Shown: piece after piece, positions 60,027 through 64,000 of the stretch | Numbering within the stretch: position 1 is the stretch's first letter | Layout: each line of letters opens with the position of its first letter | Origin: CBDFHV01 sp965247705 | Lineage (GTDB): Bacteria > Pseudomonadota > Alphaproteobacteria > Rhodospirillales > CAMCUA01 | NCBI GenBank assembly: GCA_965247705.1 | Contig: CBDFHV010000076.1 | Span: forward strand, 1 to 64,000 | Length of the DNA stretch: 64,000 nt | Direction: 5' to 3' | Notes under the pieces: generated by a model | Seen by the model: only the letters and a program-made list of their open reading frames with translations | What the model was told of the DNA's origin: nothing | The model's database searches: none | Program-made: the position numbers and the translations under genes

Positions 60027-62030
60027 ATGGCGACAGACCCTATCTTGCTCGAACTGCTCAATCACAAGGTGGCGGCGGCGGCCGAGGAGATGTACCTGGC
60101 CCTTCACCGGACCTCGCGGTCCATCTTCGTGCGCGAGGCCTCGGACTTCGCCACCGCGATCCTCGACACCGACGGCAGCCTTTTCGCCCACCCGCCGTCG
60201 GCGACCTTCAACTTCCTGATCGACACCAACTACGCCGATGCCATCCGCGCCGTCCCCGACGTGGAACCGGGGGACGTCATCTTTACCAACGACCCCTACA
60301 CGTCGGTCGGCATGTCGACCCACCTGCCGGACCTGCACATGATCATGCCTTACTTCCACGAGGGCCGGGTGATCGCCTACGGCTGGTGCTTCGTCCATTG
60401 CACGGACATCGGCGGCGCGGTGCCGTCCAGTATCGCGCCGTCCCTGACCGAGGTGTTCCAGGAAGGGCTGCGCATCCCGCCCCTGAAGTGCATCCGGGCC
60501 GGCGAATGGAACCAGGATTTCCTGGCCCTGTTCATGGCCAACACCCGGGCGCCGGAGATGAACTGGGGCGACATGAAGGCCATGCGCGGGTCCATGGAGG
60601 TCGGCGCCCGGCGGGTCGGCGACATCATCGCCCAGTACGGCGTCGACGCTTTCCTAACGGGCGCGCGGGATCTTCAGGACTACAGCGCGGAGAAGGCCCG
60701 CGCGGTGCAGCGCCGGATCCCCGACGGCACCTACGAGTTCTGGGACTACATGGACGATGACTTCTTCAGCCCCTATCCGATCCGGGTTCGGGTCAAGCTG
60801 ACCGTCGACGATGGCAAGCTGCACATCGACCTTGCCGGGACCGACCCCACCGTAAAGTCTTCCTACAACGTGCCGACCATGGGCCTGCGCATGTATTGGA
60901 TCACCTTCCGCCTCAACACCTTTCTCACCACTTACGACCACTCCATGCCCATGAACATGGGCATGTACCGCCATATCACCGTCAACAGCCCTCCCGGCAC
61001 GATCATGCATGCCGAGTTCCCCGACGCCATCGGCATCCGCGCCGCGCCGGCCCGGCGGGTGGCCGATTCCATCTCCGGCGCCATTCAGCGGGCCGATCCG
61101 GACCTGCTGCCGGTGCCTTCCAGCGGCATCAGCGCCAACTTCGCTCTGGCCGAATTCCGCGATCAAAGCGGCCAGCGCACCGTGCAGGTCGTGCAGCCCA
61201 CCCGCGGCGGCATGGGGGCCATGAAAGGCCAGGACGGGGTCGATGCCCGCGACAACTCCATGAACAACATGCGGAACCACCCCATCGAGAGCGTGGAACT
61301 GGAGATGGGCGTAATCCTGCGGGAATACGACGTGTGGCCTGATTCCGGCGGTCCCGGCCAGTGGCGGGGCGGCGTCGGCCAACGGGTGGGGTGCGAGATC
61401 CTGCGCGACGGCGGCCTGATCCTCGCCCGCGGCATGGAGCGGCTGCGGTTCCCCACCTACGGGCTCGCCGGCGGCAAGTCGGGCACCACCATGCGGGTGG
61501 TCCTCAATGAGGGCCGCACGGACGAGCGGGAATTGCCCAAGATCGACGTGCTGCCCGTGAACCGTGGCGACGTCATCACCTTCATGCTGCCGGGGGGCGG
61601 CGGCTACGGCGATCCCTTCATGCGCGATCCCGACGTGGTACTGCGGGACGTCACCTTGGGCTTCGTCAGCAAGGCGGGCGCCGCCGAGGACTATGGCGTG
61701 ATCCTCGCCGACGGCGGGGTCGATAAGGAGGCCACGGCCCGGCGCCGGCGGGAGCGGCCTTCGGGTCCGGGAAATACGCCCTTCGATTTCGGCCCCGACC
61801 GCGAGGCCTGGGAGGCGGTGTTCGACGACGACACCATGACCGAGCTTAACCGGCGCCTGCTGGCCCTGCCGCGCTCCGTGCGGACCGAGGCGCGCCAGCG
61901 GATCTTCGAGGCGGCGCTGCCCGGGCTTCCCATGGCGGGAAGCGGCGGGATGCTGGATCTCTTTGCCGATACCGCCGCCGTTCGAGCGCGGCTGCGGGCA
62001 GCGATGGATCGGAATTTGCCCGGCGGGTGA
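60027..62030 (+). CDS. Hydantoinase B/oxoprolinase-family subunit (orphan)
   Basis: A 667-aa HyuB-type protein, longer than the HyuB at 43288 and of a different subgroup: LHRTSRSIFVREASDFATAIL, FTNDPYTSVGMSTHLPD, HCTDIGGAVPSSI, NTRAPEMNWGDMKAM, GGMGAMKGQDGVDARDNSMN, and LPGGGGYGDPFM near the C-terminus, closer to acetophenone-carboxylase-like or acetone-carboxylase-like alpha/B subunits. ATG 60027 has GGAGG 6 nt upstream; ATG 60006 lacks one. No HyuA partner adjoins it, so it may work with HyuA at 44955 or with a gene outside the window. Confidence 0.85.
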   Translation: MATDPILLELLNHKVAAAAEEMYLALHRTSRSIFVREASDFATAILDTDGSLFAHPPSATFNFLIDTNYADAIRAVPDVEPGDVIFTNDPYTSVGMSTHLPDLHMIMPYFHEGRVIAYGWCFVHCTDIGGAVPSSIAPSLTEVFQEGLRIPPLKCIRAGEWNQDFLALFMANTRAPEMNWGDMKAMRGSMEVGARRVGDIIAQYGVDAFLTGARDLQDYSAEKARAVQRRIPDGTYEFWDYMDDDFFSPYPIRVRVKLTVDDGKLHIDLAGTDPTVKSSYNVPTMGLRMYWITFRLNTFLTTYDHSMPMNMGMYRHITVNSPPGTIMHAEFPDAIGIRAAPARRVADSISGAIQRADPDLLPVPSSGISANFALAEFRDQSGQRTVQVVQPTRGGMGAMKGQDGVDARDNSMNNMRNHPIESVELEMGVILREYDVWPDSGGPGQWRGGVGQRVGCEILRDGGLILARGMERLRFPTYGLAGGKSGTTMRVVLNEGRTDERELPKIDVLPVNRGDVITFMLPGGGGYGDPFMRDPDVVLRDVTLGFVSKAGAAEDYGVILADGGVDKEATARRRRERPSGPGNTPFDFGPDREAWEAVFDDDTMTELNRRLLALPRSVRTEARQRIFEAALPGLPMAGSGGMLDLFADTAAVRARLRAAMDRNLPGG

Positions 62031-62407
62031 CGTCTGTTGTGATTGGCCCGCGATTCTTGGTTGCCACTTTGGGACGGGACGGGCCGGCCTGAGACCAGTG
62101 AGCGTTCGAAGTGACCTGCCATTCCCCCCTTCGTCATTGCCGGGCGTGTCCCGGTAATCCATGGAACAGGGCGGACTCCGGCGGGGCGGATGAATGGATA
62201 CGCGGGACAAGCCCGCGCATGACGGTTTGGGGGAGGCTGTCGTCGCAAGCGTGTCCCGATCGAGAGACGTGCCCTGAAACGCCTCGAAATTGGCCGATCC
62301 AGCCAACCGCGATTACGCCATGTCTCAGGCCCGCCCGCCTTTGACGCCCGTGGCGGTTTGGCGACCTTGAAGGGGTCCGTTCAAAAGCCTACGGGTACTA
62401 TCCCGCC
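62031..62407. repeat. Repeat-rich intergenic region
   Basis: No gene is seen in these 377 bp. A GGGCCGGCCTGAGAC word (62080s) pairs at 14 of 15 positions with the inverse of GTCTCAGGCCCGCCC (62321-62335), a split copy of the palindrome family at 40165. Inside are 62132-62160 and its imperfect inverse 62196-62224 (GGATACGCGGGACAAGCCCG...), a pattern resembling dispersed repeats of alphaproteobacterial intergenic regions. The region lies between two convergent genes. Confidence 0.55.
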
Positions 62408-63958
62408 CTATCGCGCCGTCCAGTCGCCCAGGCTCTCCACGGCTTCGGCGAACCGAAGAAGAGTCGGCTCGCCCATATGGCGGCCCAGGAACTGGATGCC
62501 GATGGGAAGGCCGTCGGCCATGGCGCAAGGCACGCTGATCGCCGGATGGCCGGTGATGGCGCTCTGGCAGGTATTGGCGATCATCTGCATGGCGTAGGAA
62601 ACCCGTTCGTCGGGCGGCAGGTCGGCGGGCGGGATGGGGGTGGCGCGGAAGGGCACCGTGGGCATGGCCAGCACGTCGTAGCGGTCAAGCAGCCCGTCGT
62701 AGGCGCGGCGGACGGGGCCTCGCAGGTTGTGGGCCCGGGCGTAATAGTGGCCGTGGTAGTGCCGGCGCAGATACTCGGCGAAAATCAGGACTGAACGGCG
62801 GGCGGGCGACAGGTTGTTCGGATTGCCTCGCCACGCCCGGCCGTAGGCCTCCATCAGGCCCTCGTTGTAATCGCCGATGAAATTTGTTCCGACGGCATTG
62901 GCCAGGATCATCGCCCCGTTGCCCTCGTTGTACATGGCGTTGAACAAGTAGACCGCGTCAGTGTGGGCGGGCAGGGAGACCTCTTCGACAACGGCGCCGA
63001 CCGCCGCGAGGCCGCGCAGGGTGTCGCGGACCGCCCCGTCCACCACGGCCTCGCTACCTGGCAGGCCCAGGTCTTCCCACGGCGCCTGGTCGAAGGCCTC
63101 CTTAACAAGGCCGACGCGCAGGCCACGGACCCCTTGCTCCAACGTCGCCGTGTAGTCCACATCGGGACTCTCGATCCCCCGCTGACGGGGGTCCAGCGGG
63201 TCGGGTCCGGCAAGCGCGTTCATGGCCAACGCCACGGTCTCGACGCTGGTCGCCAGGGGGCCGAGGGCCACCATGGTCATCTCCGAACCCACCAGACCCG
63301 TATAGGGCACGAGGCCGTATGTGGGGCGCAGACCGACGACCCCGCTCCACGAAGCCGGGATGCGGACCGAGCCGCCCTGGTCCGATCCCAGGGCCAGGTC
63401 GATGTCCCCCGCCACCAGTGCCGCAGCGCTGCCGCTCGAGGACCCGCCCGGCGCGTGGGTCGGCCTTCGCGGGTTGCGGACGGTGACGAAGGGGGAATTG
63501 CTATCGAAATCGTCCAAGCCGGCGCCGTCGGAGGCGATGGTCTTGCCCAGGATGGTGGCGCCGGCGTCCAACAACCGGGTCACGGCCGTGGCGTCCACGT
63601 CCGGCACGAAGGGCGTCTCGCCGGTGCCGATGAGCATGGGAATGCCCGCCACGCACATGTTGTCCTTCACCCCCACCGTCTTGTCGGCGAGGGGGCCGTC
63701 GGGGGCGCCCTTGATCTCGCTGCGCCAGTACCAGGCGTTCCACGGGTTCTCGCGACGGGGTGGGCGTCGGCCCGGGGGGCGGTCGTACTTCACCGTTGGC
63801 CGGTCGGGGGTCATGGCGTCGATATGGCGGCACGAGGCGAGAACCGGCCCCATCATGCGCCGATAGGACTCGGCTTCGTCGGGGCCGATGTCGATGCCGT
63901 GGCCGGCTGCGAGCTCGCGGATCAGCGCCGCGGACGGCAGGCGCGGCGCTTCGGTCAT
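62408..63958 (-). CDS. Amidase-signature (AS) family amidohydrolase
   Basis: A 516-aa AS-family enzyme. Catalytic triad: Lys in VGVKDN, the cis-Ser in APGGSSSGSAAAL and the nucleophile Ser in SDQGGSVRIPASWSG. The family hydrolyses amides such as indoleacetamide, allophanate or ureidomalonate. MTEAPRLPSAA at 63958 was chosen as the start; ribosome site is weak (CAAGAG). Given the hydantoinase, formamidase and HyuB genes in the window, an amide substrate from that catabolism is possible. Confidence 0.88.
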   Translation of the reverse strand: MTEAPRLPSAALIRELAAGHGIDIGPDEAESYRRMMGPVLASCRHIDAMTPDRPTVKYDRPPGRRPPRRENPWNAWYWRSEIKGAPDGPLADKTVGVKDNMCVAGIPMLIGTGETPFVPDVDATAVTRLLDAGATILGKTIASDGAGLDDFDSNSPFVTVRNPRRPTHAPGGSSSGSAAALVAGDIDLALGSDQGGSVRIPASWSGVVGLRPTYGLVPYTGLVGSEMTMVALGPLATSVETVALAMNALAGPDPLDPRQRGIESPDVDYTATLEQGVRGLRVGLVKEAFDQAPWEDLGLPGSEAVVDGAVRDTLRGLAAVGAVVEEVSLPAHTDAVYLFNAMYNEGNGAMILANAVGTNFIGDYNEGLMEAYGRAWRGNPNNLSPARRSVLIFAEYLRRHYHGHYYARAHNLRGPVRRAYDGLLDRYDVLAMPTVPFRATPIPPADLPPDERVSYAMQMIANTCQSAITGHPAISVPCAMADGLPIGIQFLGRHMGEPTLLRFAEAVESLGDWTAR

Positions 63959-63965
63959 CTCTTGT

Positions 63966-63998
63966 CTAGGCGGCGTCGGCGTCGGGGTCGCCAACCCG
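63966..63998 (-). CDS. Possible C-terminal end of a gene outside the window
   Basis: On the minus strand the frame reads RVGDPDADAA followed by TAG (63966-63968), 7 nt upstream of the amidase start. An acidic C-terminus at this position would fit a coupled upstream gene cut by the window edge. Too short to identify. Confidence 0.25.
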   Translation of the reverse strand, partial: RVGDPDADAA

Positions 63999-64000
63999 CA

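Overview
The window is about 64 kb of high-GC DNA (roughly two-thirds G+C by eye) with tightly packed, often 4-nt-overlapping (ATGA) genes. Fnr-type boxes, form II CoxL-like and HyuA/HyuB proteins, fused IolC-DUF2090, c-di-GMP enzymes and many peptide/sugar ABC transporters suggest a metabolically versatile alphaproteobacterium, probably of the Rhodospirillales. The taxonomic call is inference. No rRNA, CRISPR array or intact prophage was seen.

Layout. 1-1.9 kb: a DUF465 microprotein behind two Fnr-like boxes, then ATP sulfurylase (sat) with a hairpin over its Shine-Dalgarno. 2-4.35 kb: about 2.2 kb bounded by ~40-bp imperfect inverted repeats, carrying an FHA-membrane-trypsin protein. 4.4-7.6 kb: an orphan molybdenum hydroxylase large subunit, a HigBA toxin-antitoxin pair and a 5' stub of an M24 peptidase gene. 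7.6-13.1 kb (minus): an operon of a two-fold-repeat protein of unknown function, a 3-hydroxybutyrate-dehydrogenase-like SDR, an acetolactate-synthase-like ThDP enzyme and E1 alpha/beta of a 2-oxoacid or acetoin dehydrogenase. 13.5-16.8 kb: hutH-hutU. 16.9-17.3 kb: a serine-recombinase tail abutting tRNA-Gln(CTG). 17.4-20.2 kb: a GFA-family protein, a frameshifted CSS-EAL phosphodiesterase and a CHRD protein.

20.5-23.6 kb: a MalEFG-type sugar importer without its ATPase. 23.6-31.9 kb (minus): a myo-inositol operon (ribose-type ABC importer, iolC, iolD, iolE, iolB), divergent from a Gfo/Idh/MocA dehydrogenase across an 18-bp palindrome. 33-40 kb: a metal-ligand-less M24 protein and a peptide-type importer with a fused DppD-DppF ATPase. 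40-47 kb (minus): hyuA-hyuB-M20-glutamine amidotransferase-M24, a tightly coupled set apparently for ATP-dependent opening of a cyclic amide or ureide and processing of the product. 47-54 kb: a second peptide-type importer (F-A-B-C-DUF1028, with DppD encoded convergently). 54-58 kb: an acetamidase/formamidase, an enolase-superfamily enzyme, a PIN toxin-antitoxin pair plus a PIN remnant, and a DapA-family lyase/aldolase. 58-64 kb: a PAS-GGDEF-EAL protein with a damaged EAL site, an orphan HyuB, dispersed palindromes and an amidase.

Overall this is a catabolic accessory region: importers are paired with enzymes for inositol, histidine, amides, cyclic ureides or peptides, and sugar acids. Several broken genes (antitoxin, M24, PIN, recombinase, EAL, a fragment beside hutH) show repeated insertion and decay at gene borders.
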